A DNA stretch of 64,000 nt from Fomes fomentarius (Eukaryota > Basidiomycota > Agaricomycetes > Polyporales > Polyporaceae), in NCBI GenBank assembly GCA_022606135.1, contig JABYQN010000003.1:2790001-2854000 (forward strand), given 5' to 3'. The notes beneath the pieces were generated by a model that saw only the letters and a program-made list of their open reading frames with translations, did not search any database and had not been told where the DNA came from. The position numbers and the translations under genes were made by a program. Every line of letters starts with the position of its first letter. Position 1 is the first letter of the stretch. This document shows positions 13,645-26,354 of this stretch, piece after piece.

Positions 13645-15759
13645 TCAATTTTTGGCAGCAGCCAGGATAACATCTGATGCCTTCTCCGACATCATGTAGA
13701 TCGGGAGAGCAATGTAGAAGCCCGGTATCTTGGGGAAAGCAGACGCATCGACGACACGGAGGGCATCAACACCCCGTACTCTGAAGTCGCCATCGAGGAC
13801 AGCATTCTCGTCGTCGTCAGCGCCAATGGGGCAAGTGCAAGAAGCATGGTGTCCCCACGCCTCGTACTTCGCAAACTCCTTCCACTGCTCGTCCGTCTGC
13901 ACCCCAGGCCCCGGCCACACCTCGGCAAACTTCCCGTCCAGCGGTATGAGGTCCTGAAACGCCCGTCGGCCGTACTTCAGGCCCTCCAGGAGCGCCGCCA
14001 GATCCTCATCGCCCCCGACACGGAAGTTGCGAAAGCGGATGTCGGGCACGTCCTGCGGGTCCGCCGAGCGGAGGGAGACCGTGCCGGCGTTGTTGCGCGA
14101 GTGTGCTTTTAGGACGAGCCACGTCCAGTGGTCTGCGCCCCGCGTCGCGTTCGTGAAGAAGTCGGGGTAGTACCCGTTGAAGTACGCGGGCCACCCGGAC
14201 ACGAACACGTCCGCGTCGTCGTCCTGCGCGGCGGCGGACTTCTGGACGATCGCGAGCGCGACGCCGTTTGTGCCGTATGCGCCCTTCTCGATCGGCCGCG
14301 TCTCCCACTGCTCGAGGCAGGGGTCCTCGCCCTGGAGGAAGGTGCAGTCCTTCACGAGAGAGAGCTTGGTCGGTGCTTGCCCGATGACAGGCACTTCGTA
14401 CCGGTCCTGGAGGTTCGTCCCGACCCCGGGAAGGTCGACTTTGACATCAATGCCGAATTTCTGCAATTCGTCCTTGGGACCGATGCCCGAGAGCTTCAGG
14501 AGCTGCGGTGTGTTGAACGTGCCGGCGGACAGTATCACTTCGCGCGTAGCCGTGACCGAGCCGGGCGTCCCCTTCGACGTCGCACGGGCGTCCTGGCGAC
14601 GCGGGTCGGCTCCATAGAGGGAGGCTCCAGTGAGAAAGTTGACCCCGGTGGCCTTGGGCCTACTGCCGCTAGTATTGAGGACCACGCTCGTGACGAGGGT
14701 ATTAAGTTGGATGTCGAGGTGATACTTGCGGCTCCCGTCGCTATTCGTCGCGCTGATGATGTCGTTGAGGAAGTCGACGGGACCAGATCGCTTGTACTCG
14801 GGGATCTTCATCGAGAGCGGCACCTGGTACATGCCTTCGTCCGAGTCGCGCGTCGGCCCAGGATTGTTCATGTCCCGGAGGAGCACTTGGCCGAGACCAA
14901 GGACGGTGGAGGCAATGGACTCGAGCACGCTCTTGCCCATAGCACTCGCCGCCGCAATGACTAGGGAAATGATCTTGGCGTCCTGCACAACGAGCGTCAG
15001 GTCCGTCAGCGACGTCTCGAGCCAGCCGCTGAATCCATGGCCAACAATTGAGTTGGGCAGGTAGCGGGCGCGTTCGAGGCGCTCGAAGTACTTGCGCATG
15101 TTTGTGGGAGCCCAGCTGTCGTCCCCGGTGATGCTCTGGATGTACGACCAGTCGCTCTCGTGCGGGTAGACCATAATCAGCGCGTTGTGTGCGGTGCATC
15201 CGCCCAGCGACCCGACGCGGGGATACAGGACCCCGAGCGGTTCCGCGCCCTCAGGCGGATCAGCTCCAGTGTAGCGAGAGCCGTTAGGAAGCGTGTACGT
15301 GAGTTTGGTATCCCGCTTCTGCTCCTCGGCGTCGTCGAAGTGCTGCACGAAGTAGTCCCAGCGCATCGGCTCGTACTGAGCGGCAATCGAATGCAGCGCA
15401 GGTACGTTGTACTGGAGGGTGTTGGTCTCATCGGCGCCAGCCTCGAGCAACAGGACTGTATGGCCAGCGAGAGCCAGACGGGCGGCTAGAGGGGCACCTC
15501 CAGCCCCTGAGCCGACGACGACATACTCATAGTCCTCAAGCGTGATGCTGGTCGTCGAGTTGGGGAGTGCGCGCCTCACGTTCTCGCCGCGGAACGGCGT
15601 GTGAGCGGCGCCATCACTGGACGAGGGACAAATGAGTGTCAGTACAACTGATGTTCAACGAGATTGGCATCAGAATGCGAAATGTGCGCCATACATAATG
15701 CGTGCCGAGGCGAGGTAGCTCAGCAGAGAGAGAACAGTGAGTGTTCTAGTCGCGATCAT
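13645..15759 (-). CDS. Secreted GMC-family FAD oxidoreductase (AA3-like)
   Basis: GMC flavoproteins oxidise alcohols or sugars; secreted basidiomycete members often supply peroxide for lignocellulose attack. A short first exon (15759-15695) encodes a signal-peptide-like start, MIATRTLTVLSLL followed by SYLASA. After a 78-bp intron, one long exon (15616-13645) completes 678 residues. The FAD-binding GSGAGG sits at 57-62, with the LLLEAG acidic end of the fold after it. Near the C-terminus HHASCTCPIG supplies the first catalytic histidine. The usual second His/Asn position aligns with FYIALPIYMM, where no His or Asn is seen, so oxidase activity by the textbook pair is doubtful. The protein is longer than typical aryl-alcohol oxidases (~600). 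Start choice rests on the signal peptide and in-frame splice. A GMC relic at 5.0-5.3 kb is its paralogue. Confidence 0.92.
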
Positions 15760-16500
15760 TTTGGCAGGATAGTACAGTGGCTTGACGGACGAACGGCCAG
15801 AAGGGTGACTCGGATGAGGTTGGGATAAGGCTGGGACTCGGGACATTCGAACGTGGTTTATGTGGTCCGCACGAGCTTCGATTTCTGAGATGATTCTTCT
15901 GAACGCGTCAGCTGTACAAGGAACATTGCACCAATCGCCGTTGGGTCTCTCGGTGATTGGTGGGATGTACCGAATGTCCAGCTTAACGACGCATGCTCCA
16001 ACTTCTCGTAACTATGATCAAAATGATGCATGCTGATACTCATGTGAAGTGCTGCGCCCGCCGTTCGGGAGAGACAATATAAGTGGCTGAGATGGGAAAT
16101 CGCAGTCGACAACTACATGCACCTAGACTTCTCGCTTGTGGCAGGAGGGGCAGCGCTGGTAGGAAGATAGACTACCCATGACACCTGTCTGACCATGGAA
16201 CGGCGAAGAGGCGCGGTCAAGTCACAAATACACAAGGAAAAACAGCTTGCCTTATTACTGTGCATAGCGCATTCTATTCTTTCAACCGATGTGTAGTGCC
16301 TTGTTCCTTCATTCGTGCTGCCGTCGTCGCTGACATGTAACTTGAAACCGCGTCACGATATTACTTGGGGGCATCAACGAGCCTGTAGTCGTCCCTGTAT
16401 GTGAGTAGTTTATGGTATATATACAGTTCAGATTCTGAACCCACCTCGTAGTACGCAGCGTGATTCAAGCCGCTACTGTATGCGGATCGACAGATTTCCT
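15760..16500. other. Intergenic region upstream of the GMC gene; no gene seen
   Basis: This is the promoter side of the GMC gene. Short frames only; no domain, RNA or repeat was recognised. The right end leads into sequence shared with the upstream regions of the two intact CAT genes ('caagcgtagacggca' near 16540). Confidence 0.5.
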
Positions 16501-17985
16501 TCGAAGTTTCACGGCAGCGTTAGCTACGTTCATCTGTACAAGCGTAGACGGCATGTCGTGATAGCGGGCAGACAAACGGGCGAGTAAACATTGGTGTCGA
16601 TGGAGAGCCTATATTATGCATGATGGAGGTCGAGTTCAAAATCAGTTGCAATAGGCGCAGCTGGTTTCAAGTTGCGGGGCCCGGGCCGTGGAGGACCCTC
16701 GCGTACGATGTCCAGCACCAGCACATCCTTCACCACCACCCGGTCGGCCAACTGGGTACTCTCGCGCCCCTGCCGCTCTTTAGCCCGACTTTTGCAGTCC
16801 AGTCTGCCCTGCCGGGTCTGCCCGTGCCCCTACTGGTAGAGATGGCAAGCGAAGTCTGAAGCCCCTCGCGTGGTCCAAGCAGGAGTATGCGGATCCTGCC
16901 ACCGGTTTGCGTCGAGCGAGTACCCTCGGCAGCTCCAAAACCGGACGCAGAAGCGCAGCGAAGTGCCTGGACGGCCGCATTGGCCTAAGGAGGGGTGGGA
17001 CGATGGCATGTACTTGGGACAGCGGCGGCAGCCGTGACTCGGTGAGTGCTCTAGGGCGTGCGGCTCTCAATTCCAGACTCTCAGCAAGACAAGGCCATCC
17101 GAGTTTCTGCATCCATGTCATCGAGATGGTGTCGTGGGGCGCAGGGTTTCTTCGACGCGTGCAGGGCAGGACCACGATCGTCTGCGTGCGTGCGTCGCAG
17201 AGCACTCGTATCCGTGCAACGGGTTGTAGTTCACTCTTTGCCTTTCTACGGCATGCAAGATGTTGTTGTGGCATTGTGCGAACCACGTCATCACTAGATC
17301 GTTGCACCCCGAGTTGTTTGGTGATGCCCTACCATTCAGGTAACTCGCCGTCGCCCTGCAGACTTGCGAAGAGAGAGGTGCACTATCGAAGAAGCGGAGG
17401 CCCAGTGGTCTTGCAATGGTCTTTAGTTCACCTTCACATAAAGAATTGGTGTTGTAAAGATGCATCTACTATGTAAGTACACGTACAAGGGCCGTTGCGC
17501 TCAGCATGTCGCTACTATCATTCATTTCACTGTGTCATGAAAATTAGCTGTGATACGGGGTATGCGAAACGAGACAGCGAGGCACGCTTTGACGTCGCAC
17601 AAGGTACGTTGGTCGGCTCGATTCTAGCGGGCTCTTAGACCACCACTTTCCAAGCTTTCCACAATCAACCCGCACGCTATATACCGTCTCACGCGTGTGA
17701 TACTTAGCGGTCACGACTTGCTCACAATGCTCCTCCTTCAGGTCGTCATCCACGTCTCATAGTCTCGCACCTCACCTCCCCTTTGAGTCGCATATATTGA
17801 TCTCTTCCTTGTGCATACCCAGATGGCTTCTACCCGCACCCTTCCGTTCTCCCGCGAAAGCCTGTGCGCTGCATCGCGTCTCACGTGCGCCCGGTGATAA
17901 GCTTCCGCGAGTAGTTCAGCTCAGGTAGGTCCTGCCAGAGGCGACGAAGGAGGGCTCGATCTGCATGGACACCTGGAGGTAAGTC
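16500..17985 (+). pseudogene. Carnitine acetyltransferase 5'-half relic
   Basis: From about 16520 the sequence follows the promoter block and exons 1-3 of the intact CAT genes. It keeps the 'cgatgtccagcaccagcac' start region near 16708, the exon 1 end at 'gactcggtgagt' near 17037, an exon 2 remnant near 17740 and exon 3 (17825-17978, with 'ggcgacgaaggagggc'). The original first methionine is lost, exon 1 has frameshifts, the exon 2 equivalent reads into a stop, and exon 3 contains an in-frame TAG ('gagtagttcagc'). Exons 4-7 are missing. It lies directly upstream of the GMC gene in divergent orientation, so this unit once carried RPT4-GMC-CAT in order. Confidence 0.85.
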
Positions 17986-17989
17986 AGTT

Positions 17990-18530
17990 CTGCATGTGAG
18001 GAGACAAATATTGGCCGTCCAGTCCACCAGCCAAATCACGGAGCATCCGGACGGTGTCTGGCCTGAAGGCCTCTCTTCTCATGCACGCTAATGCGAACGT
18101 CATGATGGTATCCTATCAGTCGTTGTGAAGTGTGGCCTCCCTGACCTCGCTTTTCACCATGCAACATTACTAGTCATAGGTGTGCACGCACACCGAGCGA
18201 TCAACGGCGAAAAGAGATTCAAAGGTTCGTATCTGTTCCCTCGTTGACTCCGAGGCAGTAGCTGAGTCTTCTTCCCTATACCCGTACCCGTACTCGTACT
18301 GGTGATCCATTGCAGTACGCAGGCTCTGCCTTATCTTGTTGCATCCGCGGCATAAAGTCCTCCTTCAGCGAGGGGCGCTCTACCTCTCGATGAGTGTGAA
18401 TACGGCTCAGGTATCTGATGATTGCAGTACGAAGCCCGGGCGACCGCGCGCCACACACATGGTGGCAGGCATCTGCCTCCATCGCAGCGCTCTGGTCGAT
18501 CCACAATCACATGTATGTATCATTCCATTA
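17990..18530. other. No gene seen (truncation zone after the CAT relic)
   Basis: The CAT colinearity stops shortly after exon 3. What follows has short frames only, including a small 'cccgtacccgtactcgtac' run near 18280, and then enters the Y block. The CAT 3' half was presumably deleted here. Confidence 0.45.
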
Positions 18531-18534
18531 CCCC

Positions 18535-19185
18535 ATGAGCACACGCTCACGCGTGGTCAAACGACCCATACATTATTCTTTCCATACGCTCCGCCCTCCT
18601 TAAGTCATCTCCGTAATCATGTTCCCTCCTCACCTTTGTCATCGTTATTATGGGTGCCGACTCCAGCCTCCTTATCTCCTTTTTGGCCCGTGCCCTCTTC
18701 CACGAGCTCGCGCTCACGTATGTCTTCGACGCAACGCTCCTCGCGCATGTGCAGACGCCACTTGTCTTGCTAGTTGTCGTCTGGAGAGTTCGTCCACGCA
18801 GAGTCCCGGGAGCTCGCTCGTGAAGCCGCTACATGCGTCCTCGAAGGACGGCCACCCATCGTGTGTTACTTGGTGACTCTGCCGCTGAATATTATACCAG
18901 CGGTGTGCACGGTGCAAAGGGCATTACGGTGGACCAGGGTAGCATCCAAGATATTTCCAGCTGAACAGGTTCTCAAAGGCCCAGGGTGCGGCGTTTTCCG
19001 AGAGTGAAGTACACAGCATGCGTTTGTGCTTTCAAAATTGTCGGAGAGTCGAAGGCGGCATAGTTGACGTTTCTCGTCGTTTCATGTGTCGATTCGGGAT
19101 GACAACACTGTTGTTCAATCTCATCCCACTCGTCGGGCTGGTGATCACCTTCACGAACACCGAAGGCAGAGTGATGTGATACCTC
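18535..19185 (+). repeat. Y block, copy 2
   Basis: It matches 7310-8020. This copy keeps the hydrophobic stretch best (ISFLARALF then ALTYVFDATLLAH) and the C-terminal-like LFNLIPLVGLVITF, but the frame is interrupted between them. Its position directly downstream of DUF6533 copy B mirrors copy 1 beside copy A, so Y and DUF6533 moved together. Confidence 0.5.
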
Positions 19186-19502
19186 TGTCACGGTCTGTCT
19201 CCGTAAAATAGCAGGCGACGTTTGTACAGGATCAATATCAACCAATAGTGTCTACGAAGTATGCGAATAAATACAGAGATCTGGATACACGAGAATCGAA
19301 ATGCAAGAAAACTGTTCGGAGTCTGCAACGAGAAGAACGCGAACCGTGAACATCCCAGTATGCCAGTAGCACATGCTTGTACGAGTAAATACAGAGCAGA
19401 AATCGAAAACAGGACTGGGAACTTCAAGAATAGATAGTGTCAGTGTCGAGAGTCAAACCCGCATCTATCTATCTCGCTGTGTATGTGCAATGGCATGGTC
19501 GC

Positions 19503-21499
19503 TCATGGGAAAGCCCTGTTCTCCCAGGAACCGTGTGCAACCGGTGTACGGGGAACCTTGAGGAATACCTTGCTGTCCTCCCATGCAGCCTCGGCACGAC
19601 CAGAACCATCCTGCTCCTGCTCTCTCTCCTGTCTGACAGAGTCGATAACCGAACTGTTTGACCCTATAATGCCAGTGCGAGCAGTCTCCTCGTCTCCAAG
19701 ATGGCCATCGGTGTCCGAGGAGTGAATTCCCTGGATGTCCATCCTGTCTCCTCGTGAATCCTCCAAGTCGGTGCAGGTGGCATGATCATCCTCGTCCTCA
19801 GGTTTGGCAAAGTGGATTTCAGAGCCAATTGACCCGATCATTCGGTCTACAAAGCTCGGTGTGTTGCTGCTGCTTTCAAGATTGAGGATGTCATCAGAGT
19901 CGACCCTGACTGTTTGCTGGTATGCTTCTTGGAGGTCAAGAAGGAAGTGTGAGGTGAGGATGGTTGCAAACCTAGACAAGTGATGAAGAGACATATCAGC
20001 TGGTACATTGACTAGTAGAAGCAGTAACTCTACTCAGAACACACAGAGAAGTGAATGCGGAGATGTCGCTGTTTAAGCTACCATTACTGAAGATCTACAT
20101 ACACAGTATCATTGGCATGAGTGAACATTTCAATGGCAGTTTGTTCCTGTGGCTTACCTTTGCCAAGGAGAACGACAGGTGACCAACATTGAGACACAGT
20201 AGCACACTTTGTGGGGATTGTTCAAGAATGAACACAGACTGTAATCATCAGCCTGACATGAACTCACATAAAGTATATAGTACCTATGATTCCTATATCA
20301 TCAACAATACACATAGTCAGAGATAGTGGCAACCACTCACCATTTTGCACCAGAATTGCACCCAGTGACTGTCTCTTGTCTTTGTGAATATTGATACGTA
20401 CACCATGGGTCATTGGACTCATCCAGGTGATCAGAATAAGGATAGCATCAGAGACAATGAGTGATATTCTGGACAGAAGAAGCACTGATTTTGATCATCC
20501 ATAAGTTGTTTTAGCTGGCTGTATCAACTCCAAAGTGTGAGACTCATACATCTTCGGTACAATATGGTTAGTAGATGATAGATGTCAATGAGAGTAAGAT
20601 ATGTGTAGACAAACTTGAGACTGGTTGCAGGTGAGATATCATAAGTAAACAGACATCCAATGTTGGCAAATGATTCCCCATGATTGGGTACAAGTACTGA
20701 TAACTTTGTAAAAATCAATGAAGGCTGAGGTTGCACTGACTCTCATGCATGACATACCAAGTTGATCCCAACTGGTGCAAGACCGAGAATGAGGACACAG
20801 ATTGATAGATATTTGTTTTTGCTCAGGACAAATGCACGCAGTGCAGAGAACACTAGAGTATCCTGGCATGAGTTCCTGATACACAGTGACAGGCATGAAA
20901 AGCAGAGGAGAATAACTCACCAGCTGATGGGATTAATTGAAGACAGTTTGATACTCTCTCTAATCTGTCTATGTATGTGCAGCTACAGTGCTCGTCAGGG
21001 ATGTGTTCTGTGGGAACTGTCAATAGAAACCATCACACATCTGATCCAACATGTTTGGCAAGGCGCAGAAAAGTGTCAGAGCTTTCAAACACTACCCATA
21101 GTGCTTGACAACTTCTACCTTGTCCGAGAAGGGTGCAAAGTCGATCAAACCAAGAACAAACAGGCATAGGGAAAAGTATCTGTTTGCAAAAAACAAAACC
21201 CTAGCCCCAGTCATCCTGCCTGTCCAGAACCAGTTTACTTCTCGGCTGAAGGTGAGAAGAGTGTCGTATATGAGTAGGGCTAGTGATGGAATGATAGAAG
21301 TCAGTGTATGCCAGCAGGAATTGAAATCACGGTGAAACTGACCCGTTGCTGCAACAGTGCAGTAATCTGCAAGGCGGCTGGACCCCATATTCAGTTATCA
21401 GCCTATAACAGGTGAAACGAAACTGTGTAAATATACTTGCAGGCTGGCATAGAGGGCCACAAAAGCAGCAACATCTGTATCTGTGGAGTTGGAGGACAT
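19503..21499 (-). CDS. DUF6533-type multi-pass membrane protein, copy B
   Basis: Proteins of this basidiomycete-expanded group have about seven membrane segments and no established biochemical role. Eleven exons can be read in frame from MSSNSTDTDV at 21499 to the stop at 19503. Exon 3 holds the DUF6533 core (LLIYDTLLTFSREVNWFW, then LFFANRY). Later exons give FSALRAFVLSKNK, a helix with LILGLAPVG, ISLIVSDAILILITW and a short exon ending GTIYF. The last exon begins TSHFLLDLQEAY and continues as a ~150-residue acidic, Ser/Thr-rich cytosolic-type tail. The first intron appears to use a GC donor (GCAAGT) where copies A and C have GT. It is paralogous to copies A and C; all frames are intact, so I take it as a live gene. 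Confidence 0.78.
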
Positions 21500-22430
21500 G
21501 ATACAGGAGTGTTCAATAGTGGGTGGGTGGAGATCCTGTAGTAGCCTAGTAGGTTGCTGTTGGTCATATAGACCAATGTTGAGATGGGAGAGCACCGGAT
21601 CAGATGGCAACCGACAGTTCATGTATTGTTTGCCTAGATACAAACAAGATGGTGTGATGCCGCTGAACAGACAATCACAGCGCTCCATGTGAGATGTCAA
21701 AGTATAACCACAATTCCATCATGTGCGCTGTCTTCAAGGTCATGTCGAAGTCCCACAAGACAGCAAGGAGTCTTCCTCTGTGAATGTTCAGTGTATTGTC
21801 TATAATGTTCTGAATCCCCACTCACACTATTTGGAAAGGGGTTTGAGCAATATCCAGGTTGCCTCTAAGGGACATCTCAGAAGCGTAGTATCATGGTGCA
21901 TACAACAGTGAACAAGATCTGGTCTCTTTGACAGTTAGCGAACAAGATACAGTGATTATGTGTGGCAAAACCATATGCTGAGGTGCTCAACTGGCATTCG
22001 AGATTGTGCGGACACTGAAATACACCTTATTTGCTTATTGGACTACCTCGGAAGCATACAAAATCTCATCTCGTATCATGTAGCTACTCCCTTCACAGCC
22101 ACACGAACATGGCACTGATCTGGATCAGAGAGATGGAGATTGTTCGAGTGCGAAGGCAAAGAAAGGCTAAACGAAGAGGAGACATCCCAACTACCATCAT
22201 CAACAAAGGCAGAGTGAGCTAAGAGATCGATGTGCACTCGCTCGCCGCCACACAACGATCAGTGGCAGGTGTAACATCAGAGGTGAACTGACATGTATCT
22301 TCAACCACAGATTTTGACTTCTGTCTTGATGCATCTAGACACGCAGATTTTCTGACCACAATGCGCACAACGAACATGAGATAACTGGGAAGTCTGGGGG
22401 GAACACTAGCCATAGTAACGAGAGTGCGGG
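21500..22430. repeat. DUF6533 5' flank plus R block
   Basis: This is the promoter side of DUF6533 copy B. Bases 21500-21800 match 26360-26640 and, inverted, the flank of copy C near 43.1-43.2 kb. Bases 22010-22130 match R-block copies at 1-110 and 10740-10830, and 22075-22120 ('acagccacacgaacatggca') recurs near 26893. No coding frame is evident. Confidence 0.65.
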
Positions 22431-22434
22431 ACTA

Positions 22435-22570
22435 ATAACTCACATACTTCCTTGCTTCTCTAGTTTTCATGCTGCGTTCGTGAGGCCTTACCTCATGCAT
22501 CCTTCCGGTGTTAGCCACGCCCACTTGTGCAAGCGTAGACGGCAGGTCGTCAAAGCAGGCAGATAATGGA
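22435..22570 (-). pseudogene. RPT4 3'-exon relic upstream of CAT
   Basis: The 'cttccttgcttctctagttttcatgct...cgtgaggcctta' region aligns with RPT4 exon 8 of the intact gene (11706-11773), which encodes [14 protein letters not shown]. It is followed at once by 'cttgtgcaagcgtagacggca', shared with the other CAT promoters. This shows that an RPT4 copy once stood left of this CAT gene and that nearly all of it was deleted. Confidence 0.65.
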
Positions 22571-22807
22571 CCTTGAGGGAGGTCGCAGACTTCGCGCTGC
22601 CCTGGCTATCAGGCCGTCGGCTCGTCGTGTCTAAGTCTCCGGGACACTCTCCACCATGAAACGGGAGCGGCTCAGAGCGCGTTGAAGCGCCGCCGCTCTC
22701 GGCCAGCGCTATTTTTCACATGCGGCCCCCGAGCTCCATGGACCATGCTGCCGAATGTTATGCTCATTTGATGCTCTCCGCACCCCGAACGTTGCCCTGC
22801 ACTCTCC

Positions 22808-25718
22808 ATGTTCTCTTCCAAGCTCCATAGGCTGCCCCGCATCGCCTGGTCCGTCTCACGCACGATGTCCAACACCAGCACGCCCTTCACCACCACTCGG
22901 CCGGCAAACTGGAAAGCCCTCGCGTCCCCTCCGCTCTCCGGCCCGACTTTCGCAGCTCAGTCTGCCCTGCCCCGTCTACCCGTGCCCCCACTGGCAGAGA
23001 CGGCAAGCAAGCTCAAGGAGAGTCTCAAGCCGCTCGCGTGGTCCGAGCAGGAGTATGCGGACGCCGTCGGACTGGTGGATCAGTTTGCGGGGAGCGAGTA
23101 CGGTCGGGAGCTCCAGGACCGGCTGCAGAAGCGTAGCGAGGAGCCTGGTCGGCCACATTGGCTCGAGGAGTGGTGGGATGATGACGCGTACATGGGATAC
23201 CGCGACTCGGTGAGTACTCTGTGCATTTCTCGATAGACTCCAGAAGTTCCGTGTTCTTGTTTGTATCTATTTACTCTATGCTGGAGACTTCAACATGATA
23301 TTGTGGGGCGCGAGTCCTCTTCGACGCGTGCAGGGGACAATCTTCGGGGAGAATCCATATTCGTGCGACACGCCACCAGATACGCGAGAGCTTGTAGGTT
23401 GCTCTTGGTCTTAGTACGAAATGCAAGGTGCGAATGTGGCCATTGTGCGACGTGTCCTAACAGGTCCCCTTTCGCATTCGGTGATGCTCTCCGGACGGTC
23501 CTATGGTCTGGTGATGGGCTACGATTCGAGCAATAAGACAGCCTCTCAGTACTCGCCGCAGATCTCAGCGGAAGCAAGTGCTTCCATGCAAGATCTGCCA
23601 TATCCGAGTCTCGTCTCGCGCGTGCGGTGCGGTACCGAGCGATCACGATGCTCACGATGCTCTTCTAGGTCGTCGTCAATGTCTCGTTCTACTGTACGTC
23701 TCGCGTCTCACCTCCCACCTCCCATCCCTCACCGTCGCGTATATTGACATCTTCGTGCATACCCAGATGGCTTCAACCCGCACCCTTCTTACCTCCCTCA
23801 AACCCCCGTGCACCGAGCCACGTCGCTCGTGCGCGCGGTGATGAGCTTACGCGAGCAGTTCAAGCTCGGGCAGGTCCCGCCCGAGGCGACGAAGGAGGGC
23901 CCGATCTGCATGGACATGTGGAGGTAAGTCAATGCTGCATGGATGCGGAAGCTTCGGGTGCGTGCACGGGCACGGGTATAAGGACTCGAATACGAACTCG
24001 GAGTCGACGTTGCTCCAGATACCAAGCTTCAATGGCCGATGATCACTCGCAAGTGCACTTACTCACTTACTCCTTTTCTCTGCTTCCAGGTGGATGTTTG
24101 ACTGCTCCCGAATCCCTGGCCTAGCACTCGACTGGTCTATCTCCCTCGCGAAGGAGGGCGATCGCGGACGGTCTGGCCATGTCGCGGTCTTCCACAAGGG
24201 ACGCGTATGGAGACTGGAGCCGTGGCAAGGCGGCAAGCTGCTCTCCTTGGACGAGCTACAGAGGTGTGTCTGCCAGTTGCGATTGTCAGACATGGGCTCA
24301 TACGGACATTTTGCAGGCAAATACAGCACATCTACGACAATACGACTAGGGAATACCCCGGAGTGGGAATACTCACCGCGTCGAACCGCGACGTCTGGGC
24401 TAAGGTGCGTGTATGCGCCCCATACGCAGTATCCGCCCACCCTAACATTATTAACTGTAGGACTTGCAACATCTCGCTTCCGACCCACACAACGCGCACA
24501 TCCTCACCACGATCCACTCCTCGGCCTTCGTGCTCTGCCTCGACACCGAGTCCGCGGCCACCTTCGAAGAGCACTCCCGCCTCCTCTGGCACGGCGCCGT
24601 CATTACCTCTTCTCAACCCGGCATCCCACACACACAGCCGCAATTAGGACTCCGTAATCGTTGGATGGACAAGCCCTGCCAGTTTGTCGTCCTTGCAGAC
24701 GGCAAAGCCGGCTTCGTCGGCGAGCATTCCATCCTGGATGGCACGCCGACGGCAACGATGTGCGACCGCGTGCTCGACCTCATCGCCGCCAAGGACTTTG
24801 CATCCTATGCGTCCTCCCCGCTGCACTCCACCACGGTCGATGCGGCTCTCCCCGAGCCGCTCGACTGGAATGTCACCCAGGAGACGCAGCGCGCGATCGA
24901 CGCCGCGGCCGAGACGGCCGTCGCGCTCATAAATTCGCAGGCACTCAACGTCGTGCGCACGCCGTACGGCAAGGCCGCGATCAAGTCCTTCGGACTCTCG
25001 CCCGACGGTTGGACGCAGATGGTTATACAGCTCGCGTACGCGCGGCTGCTCAGGAAGAAATGCCTACGGAGGCAGGGCGGTACGTACGAGGCGGCGACGA
25101 CGCGCAAGTTCTTCAAGGGCCGCACGGAGGTGATCCGCGTCGTGTCCGCCGAGTCGGACGCGTGGGTTGCGAGTATGGATAGGAGCGCGGGCGCGCAGAC
25201 ACGTGTTGAGCTCCTTCGCAGTGCGCTGAAGAGGCATCGTACCGACGTGCGTGCGGCGGGGAACGGACGTGGGGTCGACGGCCACCTCCTCGGTGCGTTC
25301 TCCCTTTTTTTCGTTTTCTCGTCCCCTCATGGACACTCAAACATGTTCACTGACGTGTCGCACATGCCGACTCTAACCACGAACAGGCCTGAAGCTGTCG
25401 GTAAAGGAGGGCGAGCAGCTGCCCGAGGTGTTCTCGCACCCACTCGTGAAGCGCTCGAGCTACTGGGTGCTCAGCACCTCGGCCATCTACTCCAAGAACT
25501 TTGGCCCGTACGGCTGGGGCGAGGTCGTTCCCGACGGCTTCGGGGTGGCGTACGTCACGGGCTTTGACGACTTCTTGCAGTTCACCGTCACCTCGCGCAC
25601 GGAGATGCCCAATGCTGAGTTCTGCGAGGAGCTCCAGAGCGCGGCGAGGGACATGTATGACTTGTTCGCGAACCAGAGCCAGAGCCAGGGCCAGGGCATC
25701 GGGAACGCCAAGCTGTGA
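22808..25718 (+). CDS. Carnitine O-acetyltransferase, intact copy 1
   Basis: The enzyme transfers acetyl groups between CoA and carnitine so they can cross organelle membranes, needed for growth on fatty acids, acetate or ethanol. Seven exons join in frame: 22808-23209, 23669-23693, 23767-23923, 24090-24263, 24317-24404, 24461-25292, 25387-25718; product 669 residues. The catalytic histidine lies in GFVGEHSILDGTP (His about 371), and the carnitine/CoA-site segment TRKFFKGRTEVIR follows. The first 20 residues (MFSSKLHRLPRIAWSVSRTM) are basic and amphipathic, as in mitochondrial presequences, with a second in-frame Met at 20. The chain ends in AKL, a type 1 peroxisomal signal. Intron 1 is unusually long (459 bp). 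The neighbour copy at 28557-31752 is very similar. The 5' flank contains an RPT4 relic. Confidence 0.94.
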
Positions 25719-26350
25719 GGACGTCAAGTGTAAACAGACGAGCACAGCTAGCGAAAGAGTATAACGAAAGAGTACAGCACTCTAGGGTAAGCGACCACAA
25801 GAGTCATGAACATCCTGATCGAGGTATGTGCATCAACTAATTCGAGTGATGTGGAAGCTCCATCGAAGGTATGTTCTTGTATCCTGTCTCGTCTCACTGC
25901 ATGTACCTGCCCTGCCCGGTCTATTTAGTCATCCTTATTGTTCGCCATGCTATCACGCCAGTGTCCTGAACCCCTACATCCACTACACATGCTATCATGT
26001 CTATTCCCACAGGCAGTGTCCCTCATGATACCGGGCATTCATCACCTACCTCGAGGCAAGTTGCTTACTGACTTAGGTGTGCAGTTCCTATGTATGCCAT
26101 CTGTACCCGTACTTGCTGTATTATGTAGATGTAGACACGCAATATATACCCTGATTGGAATGCTCAGATTGGAGATGTGATTGAACCGTCGCAATCAGGA
26201 GCTCCCTGAGCCTCTCTGGAGTACTCGCAAGATCCCCCGTGCATCTACCGTGGTCTCGCGCGGTCTCGGGGAGACACCAGCCAAGCTATCTAAGAGGGTA
26301 CTAATCTCCCGGACTCGGATGTCTCTCGAGCCTCGAGAGGACCCTCGAGT
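25719..26350. other. Intergenic region after CAT copy 1; no gene seen
   Basis: Only short frames are present. A run of 'ctcgagcctcgagagg' type self-complementary bases occurs near 26325. At about 26360 the sequence turns into a copy of the DUF6533 upstream flank without the gene itself, so this is a duplication breakpoint zone. Confidence 0.45.
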
Positions 26351-26354
26351 GAAG

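Noticed and set aside
14128..14964. 278-codon plus-strand frame
   Set aside because: It lies antisense within the GMC gene, whose minus-strand frame is longer and has clear FAD and catalytic motifs; the plus frame has no domain.
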